A stretch of 64,000 bases of DNA from Verrucomicrobiales bacterium. Lineage in GTDB: Bacteria > Verrucomicrobiota > Verrucomicrobiia > Verrucomicrobiales > DEV007. The position numbers were made by a program, and so were the translations under genes. Below, one piece after another: positions 8,242 to 15,993 of this stretch; position 1 is the stretch's first letter; the number at the start of each line of letters is the position of its first letter. A model generated the notes under the pieces. The model was not told the DNA's origin. It searched no databases and saw only the letters and a list, made by a program, of their open reading frames with translations. The DNA lies in contig JAEUHH010000010.1 of NCBI GenBank assembly GCA_016795505.1, forward strand, positions 38,271 to 102,270, given 5' to 3'.

Positions 8242-9987
8242 TCACGCCCCGACCAACGCTTCTTCCTCTTCCCGGACACCATTTTTCACTTCGAACTCAC
8301 GGCACCAGCCTTTGATCTCGAGATCGTTGAAGATCTTGCCCATTACCCGGCGCAGCAGGCCTTTCAGGTTCGCGTTGTCGAGTTCAGCGAGGGAGCGCAC
8401 GGCCGCATCCTTGTAGGTTTCCAGCAGCAACAGGCACTTCTCGTCGGCTTCGAGGTCGTGGGCCAGTTGGCGCACTTTGTGGAGCGCGATGCCCTCCAAT
8501 TCCTCATGACTCCACAGGGAGTCGAGCAGCGACTTGTCGTCGCCCTTGGCCCGTTCGCGGGCTACTGCCAGCAGCACGCTGGGACGCATCTGGGAGAGGG
8601 CGTTCTCGCCCGCGTCGGCCCCGAGATCGTCCATGTCGTCGCGGATCTGGTAGGCGATGCCGAGATTCTCCGAGTACTGGTGCAGCACATCGGCCACCTC
8701 GGCGAGCTTTCCCGCATAGCTGGCGCCCAGTTTGAGAGCTACTTCGAAGGCGGGAGCGGTCTTTTGGCGGAAAATCTCCAGCACCTGCTTCGACTGGAGC
8801 GGTTCCGGATGGCGTGCCCAGAGGAGTTCGGCGCCCTGACCGCGGCAGAGTTCGCGCTGCCCCACCGATGCGGCCAGCAGCATCTCGGTCTTTTGCGCAT
8901 CGGTGGAGGCGCATTCTCCGATGAGCCGGTAGCCCTCGCCGATCAGCAGGTCGCCGGCATTCAGCGCCACCGGCACGCCGTGCTCGGCGTGCAGGGTGGG
9001 CTGGCCGTAGCGGCCGAAGTCCTCGTCCTCGATGTCGTCGTGGATCAGTGACGCCTTGTGGAAACACTCCACTGCCAGAGCGATCCGCTGGATGTCCTCC
9101 GGGATCGGCTCTCCGCGGTCCTCGCGCAGGGCCTGGTAGGTTGCCACTGTCAGGAAGGGCCGCCAGCGTTTGCCGTCGCGGGCCAGCCACTCGCGGGCCA
9201 GGCGCTCGCTTTCGCCCTCGGCCGGGCCCATGATGCGGTCAATCGCCTCCGGCGTGAACCAACCGCGCACATCGTCGTGCAGGGCATTCAGGTTCAGCCG
9301 CCGGGTGGTGTCGTCGCTGGTCAGGTGGATGTATTCCCACACCCAGTCGATGTCGACGGTGGTATTGATGCAGTCGTCCTGGAGCAGCGGCACCGCGATC
9401 GACGGGATCGCCGCCGCCTCGACGTAGGGGAAGGTGCGCTCCAGCACCGGCAGGCAGGAAATGCCCACGATCGCCTCGATCTGGCCGGTCTGGATGAGTG
9501 ACATCACGATGGCCGATCCCTCCGCGACCAGCACCGCGTAGCCGAGGCGTTCGGCTTCGTTTTGGAAATCCTGGATCGAGCATAGGCCGCATTGCTTGCA
9601 GAGCAGGCCGAACTCGTCGAAGGGCGCCGGACATTTTTCCTCCACCCGCAGGCATTTCGGCATCAGGAGCAGCCGCCGCTCATAGGGGATGGCGGCGAGC
9701 GTCTCCCGCCACATTTCGTTGTTCAGGCAGACGGCCGTGTAGTGCAGGTGGATCTCCGGGAGCCCCGTTTCGGCCAGAATGCGCCGGGCGTGGACCTCCA
9801 ACTCATCGAGCGGCATCGGGGGCACCGGGTTCTCCCGTTCGATATAGTCGCGGATGGTGGCCAGCACGCGGTCCCGCTCCGCCTTGGTCTGGGGAATATT
9901 CTTTTTCGGCGGCCGGAAGCGCGTCGTGGTGAGCGGTACCGGCTTGGGGATTTTGACTGTCTGGATCTGATCGACAGGAGCGGACAT
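8242..9987 (-). CDS. DUF116 domain fused to polyprenyl synthetase
   Basis: 581 aa. The N-terminal part (about residues 60-220) is a DUF116-type domain with clustered cysteines (C112, C119, C130, C133, C136) that could bind a metal or Fe-S centre. The C-terminal part (about 235-540) is a trans-prenyltransferase with GKRWRP (272-277), the first Asp-rich motif DDIED (317-321) and the second DDMDD (450-454), so the isoprenyl diphosphate synthase site looks intact. It should condense IPP with allylic diphosphates to make quinone or carotenoid precursors. What the DUF116 part does is unknown. No isoprenoid genes flank it. Confidence 0.85.
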   Translation of the reverse strand: MSAPVDQIQTVKIPKPVPLTTTRFRPPKKNIPQTKAERDRVLATIRDYIERENPVPPMPLDELEVHARRILAETGLPEIHLHYTAVCLNNEMWRETLAAIPYERRLLLMPKCLRVEEKCPAPFDEFGLLCKQCGLCSIQDFQNEAERLGYAVLVAEGSAIVMSLIQTGQIEAIVGISCLPVLERTFPYVEAAAIPSIAVPLLQDDCINTTVDIDWVWEYIHLTSDDTTRRLNLNALHDDVRGWFTPEAIDRIMGPAEGESERLAREWLARDGKRWRPFLTVATYQALREDRGEPIPEDIQRIALAVECFHKASLIHDDIEDEDFGRYGQPTLHAEHGVPVALNAGDLLIGEGYRLIGECASTDAQKTEMLLAASVGQRELCRGQGAELLWARHPEPLQSKQVLEIFRQKTAPAFEVALKLGASYAGKLAEVADVLHQYSENLGIAYQIRDDMDDLGADAGENALSQMRPSVLLAVARERAKGDDKSLLDSLWSHEELEGIALHKVRQLAHDLEADEKCLLLLETYKDAAVRSLAELDNANLKGLLRRVMGKIFNDLEIKGWCREFEVKNGVREEEEALVGA

Positions 9988-10273
9988 GGTGAGACGTAGG
10001 GGAGTGGGGCTGACGTTGAGGCTGGGCGGGATGGAGCAAACGTCCGGTCGGGCCGCGGGACGAGCGCGGAACGACCTCTAGAGCCGGTAGCGTGGCCGGA
10101 AAAGTCCCCCCGATCAAGGGAAACCCTGCGGCGTGATGAGGGGAAAGAGACCGTCGCCGGGGGTGGGGCGCCCGGATGCTCACGCACGCCGCCGGGCATC
10201 GCCTGTAGCAGCCGTTGACGGGTTTTGCACTGGGAGGGGGGGAGCGGCTCCGGGTGGTAGATCTGTCCTGCCC

Positions 10274-10317
10274 CGATCAGACCCTGTTGCATCGGCGATC
10301 AGACCCTGTTGCATCGG
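10274..10317 (+). repeat. Dispersed 22-bp repeat, tandem pair (locus 1)
   Basis: Two identical 22-bp units head to tail; each begins CGATCAGACCC and ends TGCATCGG. Related pairs occur at 24122, 33030, 37307, 49823 and 56687. This copy is the cleanest and defines the unit. Confidence 0.9.
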
Positions 10318-10372
10318 AAATCCGCCCGCACGCGATTGCGTGCCAGATCCGGGTGGAGCTGTTGCGAGTTTT

Positions 10373-10393
10373 GGTATACTGAAACGGTATACC
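10373..10393 (+). promoter_or_regulatory. Putative GntR/FadR-type operator (GGTATAC pair)
   Basis: GGTATAC at 10373-10379 and the palindrome GGTATACC at 10386-10393 have starts 13 bp apart. The site ends only 3 bp before the start codon of the GntR gene. FCD-type GntR regulators such as NanR bind repeated GGTATA elements. Autoregulation by the adjacent protein is the natural inference. Confidence 0.6.
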
Positions 10394-10396
10394 GAA

Positions 10397-11059
10397 ATGG
10401 AGACGACGCCTGTTTCATCCACGCTCGCAGAAGCCGCCGCCGCGAGGCTGCGGTCCGAGATCGTCTCTGGCGAGTTGCCATCCGGTGCGCGTCTCGCCGA
10501 GGCGGTGGTGGCGCAGCGGCTCGGCGTCAGCCGGGTGCCGGTGCGCGAGGCACTCGTATTGCTCGAACGCGAAGGGCTGGTCGAGTTCACCGCGACAGGT
10601 CGGGCTTGTGTGAAGGCGCTATCGCCGCGTGATTTCGAGGAAATTTTCGTGCTTCGACTCGCCCTCGAGCCGGTCGCGGCGAGGCTGGCAGCTCCGACGC
10701 TGAAGTCGGACATGGCGCGACTGGAAGATAACCTAGCCGCGACGCGGGAGGCGCGGAGCCTGCGCGAGGTCACCACGCTCGATCTCGAATTCCACGAAAT
10801 CATCATCGCCGCCTCCGCGAACAGCCGACTGCTGCGGCTCTGGTGTTCGCTGCGGAGCGAACTCGAGCTGTGGCTGGGCGGTCTCCAGCGCTCGAAGCAG
10901 ATCCAGACCAGCGCCACGCAGCCGGAGACCGTGGCCAGCCACGAAGAGATCGTGCGGGGATTCCGAACGGGAACGCCCGCGGACTGCGAGCGGCTCATGC
11001 GCCGCCACATCCTCGGCTGGCGCGAGTGGCTGCCCACCCCTGAGGAGATGGAACCATGA
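10397..11059 (+). CDS. GntR family (FadR/FCD subfamily) transcriptional regulator
   Basis: 220 aa from the ATG at 10397. The frame is open further upstream, but that extension runs through the repeats and is unlike the family. The N-terminal winged helix-turn-helix (ARLRSEIVSGELPSGARLAEAVVAQRLGVSRVPVREALVLLEREGLVE, about residues 12-62) is followed by an all-helical FCD ligand domain with metal-ligand candidates in LDLEFHEII, SHEE and RRHI. Such proteins sense sugars or organic acids. Its stop overlaps the start of the DUF1592 gene by 4 bp (ATGA), so it is translationally coupled to the PSD module and probably controls it. The ligand is unknown. Confidence 0.85.
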   Translation: METTPVSSTLAEAAAARLRSEIVSGELPSGARLAEAVVAQRLGVSRVPVREALVLLEREGLVEFTATGRACVKALSPRDFEEIFVLRLALEPVAARLAAPTLKSDMARLEDNLAATREARSLREVTTLDLEFHEIIIAASANSRLLRLWCSLRSELELWLGGLQRSKQIQTSATQPETVASHEEIVRGFRTGTPADCERLMRRHILGWREWLPTPEEMEP

Positions 11060-14000
11060 TCCGCCACTTCGCCATTTTCGGCCTGTTGACCGCCGTCTCC
11101 GCGAACGCCGTGGAGATGTCGGCGGAGGTGCGTGCCGTCTTTACGAACCATTGCCTGAGTTGCCACTCGACCGAGAAACAGAAGGGCGAACTCGATCTCG
11201 AGACCTCGGACATCGCCACCGACCCGGATGTCTGGGAAAATGTGATCGACCAGATCCTCCATGGCGAGATGCCGCCGAAGAAGGAAAAGCAGCCTTCCGA
11301 AGCGGAGAAGGAGCAACTCATAGGCTGGGTCAAAAAATCGCTCGACGAGATCGCCCTCGCCAATGCCGGGGATCCCGGGCCGGTCGTGCTGCGTCGCCTT
11401 TCCAACCACGAATACACCTACACTCTGCGCGATCTCACCGGAGTCGATTCGCTCGATCCGGCCCGCGAGTTTCCCGTCGACGGGGCAGCGGGGGAGGGGT
11501 TCACGAATGCGGGCGCGGCGCTCGTGATGTCGCCGGCGCTGCTGACGAAGTATCTCGACGCGGCGAAGGAGGTGGCCGCTCACCTTGTCCTCGTGCCGGA
11601 TGGTATCCGCTTTTCGCCGAGTGATTCACCGCAGGATTGGACCGGCGAAACGCTCGCGCGGATCCGGACGATCTACGCGAAACACACCACTTCGGGCGAG
11701 GCGGGCGCCACCGTCGCACAGGGGATCCAACTCGACACCGGAACGGGCAGCGGACGGCTGCCGCTCGGCGGATATCTCGATGCCTTGCAGGGACGGGGAA
11801 GCGACGAAGGCCTGAGTCCCAAGTATCTCGGCATCCTCCGCGAAGCGCTCGAGGGAACGACCCCTTCGCTGCTGCTCGATCCGCTGCGGACGAAGTATCG
11901 CGGCAAGTCGCTCGTCGCCGCCGACATCGAACCCTGGCAACAGGTCCTCTGGCGCTTTGCCAACGTCGGTCACATCGGCAAGGAAAACGGTCCGAAGGCC
12001 TGGCAGGAGCCGGTGACGCCACTCACTGCGCGCCACGAGATGCGGGTCAAACTCGACTCGGATCGCGATGTGACGCTCTACCTCGCCACGAGCGATGCGG
12101 GCGATGGGACGGAAGGCGACGAGGTCGTCTGGGAAAATCCTCGCCTCGTCTCGGCGGGGAGGCCCGAACTGCCGATCGGTGACCTGCCCACCTTGGTGAA
12201 GCATCTCGAGACGCAGCGGGCGAGGATCCTCGCGAACACGGAAGCCTGCCTGAATGCGATCGCGGGTGGAGGCGAGGCCGATCCGGAGTTGATGGCGGCG
12301 TGGCGGGAATACCTCGGCTTCGGCACGACGACGCTGGAGCCGCTCCTCACCAAGCAGATGAAAAGCACGCCCGACTACGATTTCATCAAGGGCTGGACCG
12401 GCGATCAGGCCCTGAGCGTGCTGGCGAATTCCTCCGATGCGACCGTGCGCACTCCGGGAGTGATGAAGGCGCACAGTGTCGCAACCCATCCTTCGCCATC
12501 GCGCGCCGCGGTGATCGCGTGGCGTTGCGAGACGGGAGGCCGATTCCGCATCGCGGGGGATGTCACCGACGCGCATCCGGAATGCGGCAACGGCGTCACC
12601 TGGACGCTCGAGGTGCGCCGCGGCCACACGAGCGAGGTCCTCGCGAAAGGGGAGACGAAGGGCGCGACGGTGTTTCCGTTGGGGCCGTTCGAGGACGTTC
12701 GTGTCGAGCCTAGTCAGGTCGTCGCGCTGGTGATCGGTCCGCGCGAGGGCAATCACGTCTGCGATCTCACCGGGGTGAACCTTTCGATCGGAGACGGTTC
12801 GAAAACCTGGGATCTGGCGAAGGACGTTTCGCCAGACATTCTCGCCGGCAATCCGCATGGCCCGTGGCATTTCCTCAGCCAGCCCGCCAGCCTCGAAGCC
12901 GCGCGCGATGTGCCGGGGCCGGTGGCGGAGTGGCGGAAGCAGCCTTCGCCGGAACGCGCGGCCAAGGTGCGCGAGTTTCTGGAGAAGGAGTTTCCCCTGA
13001 ACTCGCCGCTGCTGAGGCCTTTCCTCTCGAAACGGCCGGACTCGTCCAGCTCGTCGGACTTGACCGCGAAAGCGCCCTCGGTCCTCGAGATCCAGATTCC
13101 CGCCGCGCTCGCGAAGGGCGCGGAGTTCGTCGTCACCGGCCGGCTGGCGTCGCCGAAGTCCGGCAGCGTGCAGATGCGGGTGCTCACGGAAAAGCCCGAC
13201 ACGAGCACCACTCTCGTCGCGGGTCAGGCGGCTTCGGCGCTGAAGCCGGGTCAATGGAGCGACAACAATCTCGTCACCCAGCACAGCGCCCCGGTCATCG
13301 TGAACGACGGCAGCGAGGCGCGGGCGCGGTTTGAAAAGGCGTTCGAGGAGTTCCGGGCGCTCTTTCCCATCGCCCTTTGTTACACCCGCATCGTTCCGGT
13401 GGACGAGGTCGTCACCCTGACCCTCTTCTATCGGGAGGATGACCCTCTTCGGTCGCTCATGCTTTCCGACGACGAGGCTCGCGAACTCGACCGGCTCTGG
13501 GCGGAATTGCTCTTCGTGAGCGAGGCGCCCCTGAAGCAGGTCGATGTCTTCGAGCAGCTCTTCCAATACGCGACCCAGGATGCGAAACCCTCCGCCTTCG
13601 AGCCGATGCGTGCGCCGATTCTCGCGGCGGCGGCGCGGTTCAAACAGCAACAGAAGGCCGCCGACGCGATCCAGCGCGAGGCGGTGATCGACTTTGCCGC
13701 CAAGGCCTGGCGGCGGCCTTTGACGGAGGCGGAGAAAACGTCGCTCCGGTCCTTTCCCCCGCGTTTGATGCTGGTTCGGGTCCTGACCTCGCCGGCCTTT
13801 CTCTATCGCGGGGAGCAGGCCCGCGAGACAACGGGCCCCGTCACGGACTGGGAGCTCGCGACCCGGCTGAGTTATTTTCTCACCTCCTCGGCTCCCGATG
13901 AAGAACTGCGCGCCGCCGCCGCAGCGGGAACGCTGCGTGATGACAAGGTCCTCGCGGCTCAGGCGCGGCGTTTGTTGAAGACGGACCGGGTCCGGCGCCT

Positions 14001-14916
14001 CGCGACCGAGTTCGGCTGCCAGTATCTTCACGTCCGCGACGTCGCCACCCTCGATGAAAAGAGCGAGCGGCATTTCCCGGAGTTTCCTGAACTGCGGGAC
14101 GACATGCAGGAGGAGGTGACGCGTTTCTTCATCGACCTGTTCCAGAGCGATGGAAGCGTCCTTTCCCTGCTCGAGGCCGATCACACTTTTGTGAACGCCG
14201 AACTGGCGGCGTTTTATGGAATCGATTTTCCAGCAGATTCAGGGAGGCCAACAGATTCTCATCAGAAGAGTTTCAATCCCAATCTGCTGGCCTCCCTGAA
14301 TCTGATGGATACCCCGCATTGGACCCGCATCGAAGGCCTGCGTGAACAGGGTCGCGGCGGGCTCCTCGGATTCGCCGCGACTCTGGCGAAACATTCGGGG
14401 GCTTCGCGGACGAGTGCGATCCTGCGGGGTACCTGGGTGAGCGAGGTGATCCTCGGCGACAAACTGCCGAATCCGCCCAAGGGCGTTCCCGTGTTGCCCG
14501 ACGAGGCGCCCGAGGGATTGACCGAGCGCCAGCTCATCGAACGCCACAGCCGCGATGCCAATTGCGCGGGCTGCCACAGCCGGATCGATCCCTACGGTTT
14601 CGCCCTCGAGGGCTTTGACGCAATTGGTCGTGCCCGCGAAGCCGATACGAAGACGGTGTTGCGCGACGGCACGTCGATCGCGGGGATGGAGGGGCTGCGC
14701 GATTACCTGACGGGCGAGCGTCGTGAGGATTTTCTCCGGCAGTTTTCCCGCAAACTCCTCGGCTACGCCCTCGGGCGCAGCGTCCAGCTTTCCGACCAGC
14801 CCCTTCTCGATGAACTCGTCGCGATCGAGGGAAACCGGGTCGGTGATCTCGTCGAGCGCATTGTCCTCAGCCCGCAATTCCGTGAGGTGCGGGGGCAAAA
14901 ATCGGCGGAGAATTGA
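11056..14916 (+). CDS. DUF1592/DUF1588 PSD-type c-type cytochrome
   Basis: 1286 aa secreted protein: signal peptide (about residues 1-19), N-terminal cytochrome segment with CLSCH (33-37), DUF1587 (RRLSNHEYTYTLRDLTGV, about 112-130), a long variable middle, DUF1595 (AAKAWRRPLTEAEK), DUF1592 (WELATRLSYFLTSSAPDEEL), DUF1588 with a second heme motif CAGCH (1170-1174) and C-terminal DUF1585 (RKLLGYALGRSVQLSD). These very large cytochromes of Planctomycetes and Verrucomicrobia are often found with sulfatases and DUF1552 proteins and are thought to take part in oxidative breakdown of polysaccharides; the reaction is not established. A palindromic repeat is embedded at residues about 1059-1084. Confidence 0.88.
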   Translation: MIRHFAIFGLLTAVSANAVEMSAEVRAVFTNHCLSCHSTEKQKGELDLETSDIATDPDVWENVIDQILHGEMPPKKEKQPSEAEKEQLIGWVKKSLDEIALANAGDPGPVVLRRLSNHEYTYTLRDLTGVDSLDPAREFPVDGAAGEGFTNAGAALVMSPALLTKYLDAAKEVAAHLVLVPDGIRFSPSDSPQDWTGETLARIRTIYAKHTTSGEAGATVAQGIQLDTGTGSGRLPLGGYLDALQGRGSDEGLSPKYLGILREALEGTTPSLLLDPLRTKYRGKSLVAADIEPWQQVLWRFANVGHIGKENGPKAWQEPVTPLTARHEMRVKLDSDRDVTLYLATSDAGDGTEGDEVVWENPRLVSAGRPELPIGDLPTLVKHLETQRARILANTEACLNAIAGGGEADPELMAAWREYLGFGTTTLEPLLTKQMKSTPDYDFIKGWTGDQALSVLANSSDATVRTPGVMKAHSVATHPSPSRAAVIAWRCETGGRFRIAGDVTDAHPECGNGVTWTLEVRRGHTSEVLAKGETKGATVFPLGPFEDVRVEPSQVVALVIGPREGNHVCDLTGVNLSIGDGSKTWDLAKDVSPDILAGNPHGPWHFLSQPASLEAARDVPGPVAEWRKQPSPERAAKVREFLEKEFPLNSPLLRPFLSKRPDSSSSSDLTAKAPSVLEIQIPAALAKGAEFVVTGRLASPKSGSVQMRVLTEKPDTSTTLVAGQAASALKPGQWSDNNLVTQHSAPVIVNDGSEARARFEKAFEEFRALFPIALCYTRIVPVDEVVTLTLFYREDDPLRSLMLSDDEARELDRLWAELLFVSEAPLKQVDVFEQLFQYATQDAKPSAFEPMRAPILAAAARFKQQQKAADAIQREAVIDFAAKAWRRPLTEAEKTSLRSFPPRLMLVRVLTSPAFLYRGEQARETTGPVTDWELATRLSYFLTSSAPDEELRAAAAAGTLRDDKVLAAQARRLLKTDRVRRLATEFGCQYLHVRDVATLDEKSERHFPEFPELRDDMQEEVTRFFIDLFQSDGSVLSLLEADHTFVNAELAAFYGIDFPADSGRPTDSHQKSFNPNLLASLNLMDTPHWTRIEGLREQGRGGLLGFAATLAKHSGASRTSAILRGTWVSEVILGDKLPNPPKGVPVLPDEAPEGLTERQLIERHSRDANCAGCHSRIDPYGFALEGFDAIGRAREADTKTVLRDGTSIAGMEGLRDYLTGERREDFLRQFSRKLLGYALGRSVQLSDQPLLDELVAIEGNRVGDLVERIVLSPQFREVRGQKSAEN
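14230..14308 (+). repeat. Intragenic long inverted repeat (28-bp arms) inside the DUF1592 gene
   Basis: Arms 14230-14257 and 14281-14308 match in 26 of 28 positions when one is reverse-complemented, around a 23-bp loop. The core of the right arm is AATCTGCTGGCCTCCCTGAA. The element is translated in frame as part of the protein and would fold into a strong hairpin. One arm recurs at 17420-17447 in another gene. Confidence 0.9.
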
Positions 14917-14970
14917 TAGTTTCGAGTATTTCGTCCATTGCGTCTGTTTCGTCTGTTGCTACCGTAGAGT

Positions 14971-15411
14971 ATGAAGATCCTTGATCCAAAAGAGAGCATT
15001 CAACTGACTGAATCCGACCGGAAACTGGCGCAGGAGTCTGCGGCCTTGATCGAGGATTCAGAGCCGGGCACTCTGGTGGTACAAATCGGCCGGCGTCGCG
15101 TCGAGATGTCGGAAACTCTCGCATCGCTCATCGGCGCGAGCCTGAAATGGGCGGCGGAGGGGCGCGATCTCTCGGTGGTGCCGTTGGACAACGAAATCGG
15201 CACGCAGGAGGCGGCCGATCTGCTGGGCGTCTCGCGACCGCATCTCGTAAAGCTGTTGGAAGAAGGCGCGTTGCCGCACCGCAAAGTGGGCGTGCAGCGC
15301 CGCCTCCTCGCCGGTGATGTGATCGCTTACAAGGAACGTGAGCGCCAGGCTCGCAAAAAGATCCTCGCGGAATTGGCTGCCGAGGATGAACGCCTCCAAC
15401 TCAATGAATGA
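14971..15411 (+). CDS. Excisionase-like HTH protein, probable antitoxin of PIN toxin
   Basis: 146 aa. The C-terminal half has a MerR/excisionase-type DNA-binding segment (EIGTQEAADLLGVSRPHLVKLLEEGALPHRKVGVQRRLLAGDVIAYKE, about residues 73-120). The N-terminal half is a charged helical region that could bind the toxin. The stop overlaps the start of the PIN-domain gene by 4 bp, the usual antitoxin-first arrangement. By family habit it should repress its own operon. It is inserted between two PSD genes on the same strand. Confidence 0.75.
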   Translation: MKILDPKESIQLTESDRKLAQESAALIEDSEPGTLVVQIGRRRVEMSETLASLIGASLKWAAEGRDLSVVPLDNEIGTQEAADLLGVSRPHLVKLLEEGALPHRKVGVQRRLLAGDVIAYKERERQARKKILAELAAEDERLQLNE

Positions 15412-15983
15412 AGGACCGGCCTCCCGTCGTGGTGCTCGATGCCTGCGTCCTGTTTCCGGCGGGATTGCGCAGCCTCTTGATGTGGCTGGCGGTCAACGAG
15501 GTGATCCGGGCAAAGTGGTCCGATCAGATTCACGAGGAATGGATTCGCAACGTGTTGGCAAAGCGGTCCGATGTGACGCGGTCACAGTTGGAGCGGGTCC
15601 GGATGTTGATGGATCAGACTGCCGGAGATTGTCTGGTGACCGGATACGAGCGGCACGCGGCCGGTCTCGACCTGCCCGATCCGGACGATGGGCATGTTCT
15701 GGCGGCGGCGATCGAGTGCGGCGCGGAAGCGATCGTGACGTGGAATCTGGCCGACTTTCCCGTGGCGCATCTGGATCGTTTTGGGATCAAGGCGATTTCC
15801 CCGGACGAACTCCTCTGCCGCCTCATCGACTCTTCCGAAGCGGAGGTGCTCGTCTCGATGCACGAACACCGTCGGACGATGAAGAATCCTCCGATGGACG
15901 AAGCGGGCTATCGTCAATTTTTGAAACGGCAAGGCTTGATCGAGTCCGTTGCCCGTTTGGAGTCCTCACCTGAAACTTCCTGA
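15408..15983 (+). CDS. PIN-domain ribonuclease toxin
   Basis: 191 aa. The PIN core begins with VVVLDACVLFP (first acidic residue Asp10) and carries DPDDGHVLAAAIECGAEAIVTWNLADFP (about residues 90-118), which supplies the other catalytic acidic residues. Such toxins cleave RNA using Mg2+. The roughly 55-residue C-terminal extension after the PIN fold is seen in this longer subfamily. Coupled to the upstream antitoxin by the ATGA overlap. The catalytic residues appear intact, so the pair is probably functional. Confidence 0.82.
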   Translation: MKDRPPVVVLDACVLFPAGLRSLLMWLAVNEVIRAKWSDQIHEEWIRNVLAKRSDVTRSQLERVRMLMDQTAGDCLVTGYERHAAGLDLPDPDDGHVLAAAIECGAEAIVTWNLADFPVAHLDRFGIKAISPDELLCRLIDSSEAEVLVSMHEHRRTMKNPPMDEAGYRQFLKRQGLIESVARLESSPETS

Positions 15984-15993
15984 TACCGACGCG

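Larger units (their letters stand above)
9988..10396. other. Divergent intergenic region, prenyl synthase / GntR regulator
   Basis: 409 bp between divergent start codons. It holds promoters for both genes by position, a perfect tandem pair of the dispersed 22-bp repeat (10274-10317) and the GGTATAC operator-like pair just before the GntR start. No convincing gene was seen in the rest. Confidence 0.5.

Noticed and set aside
10133..10396. N-terminal extension of the GntR regulator
   Set aside because: It runs through the 22-bp repeats and the operator and has no family similarity; start at 10397 gives a normal GntR length.
11626..14184. 852-residue minus-strand frame inside the DUF1592 gene
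   Set aside because: Antisense of a well-supported gene; Arg/Gly/Glu-rich with no domain.
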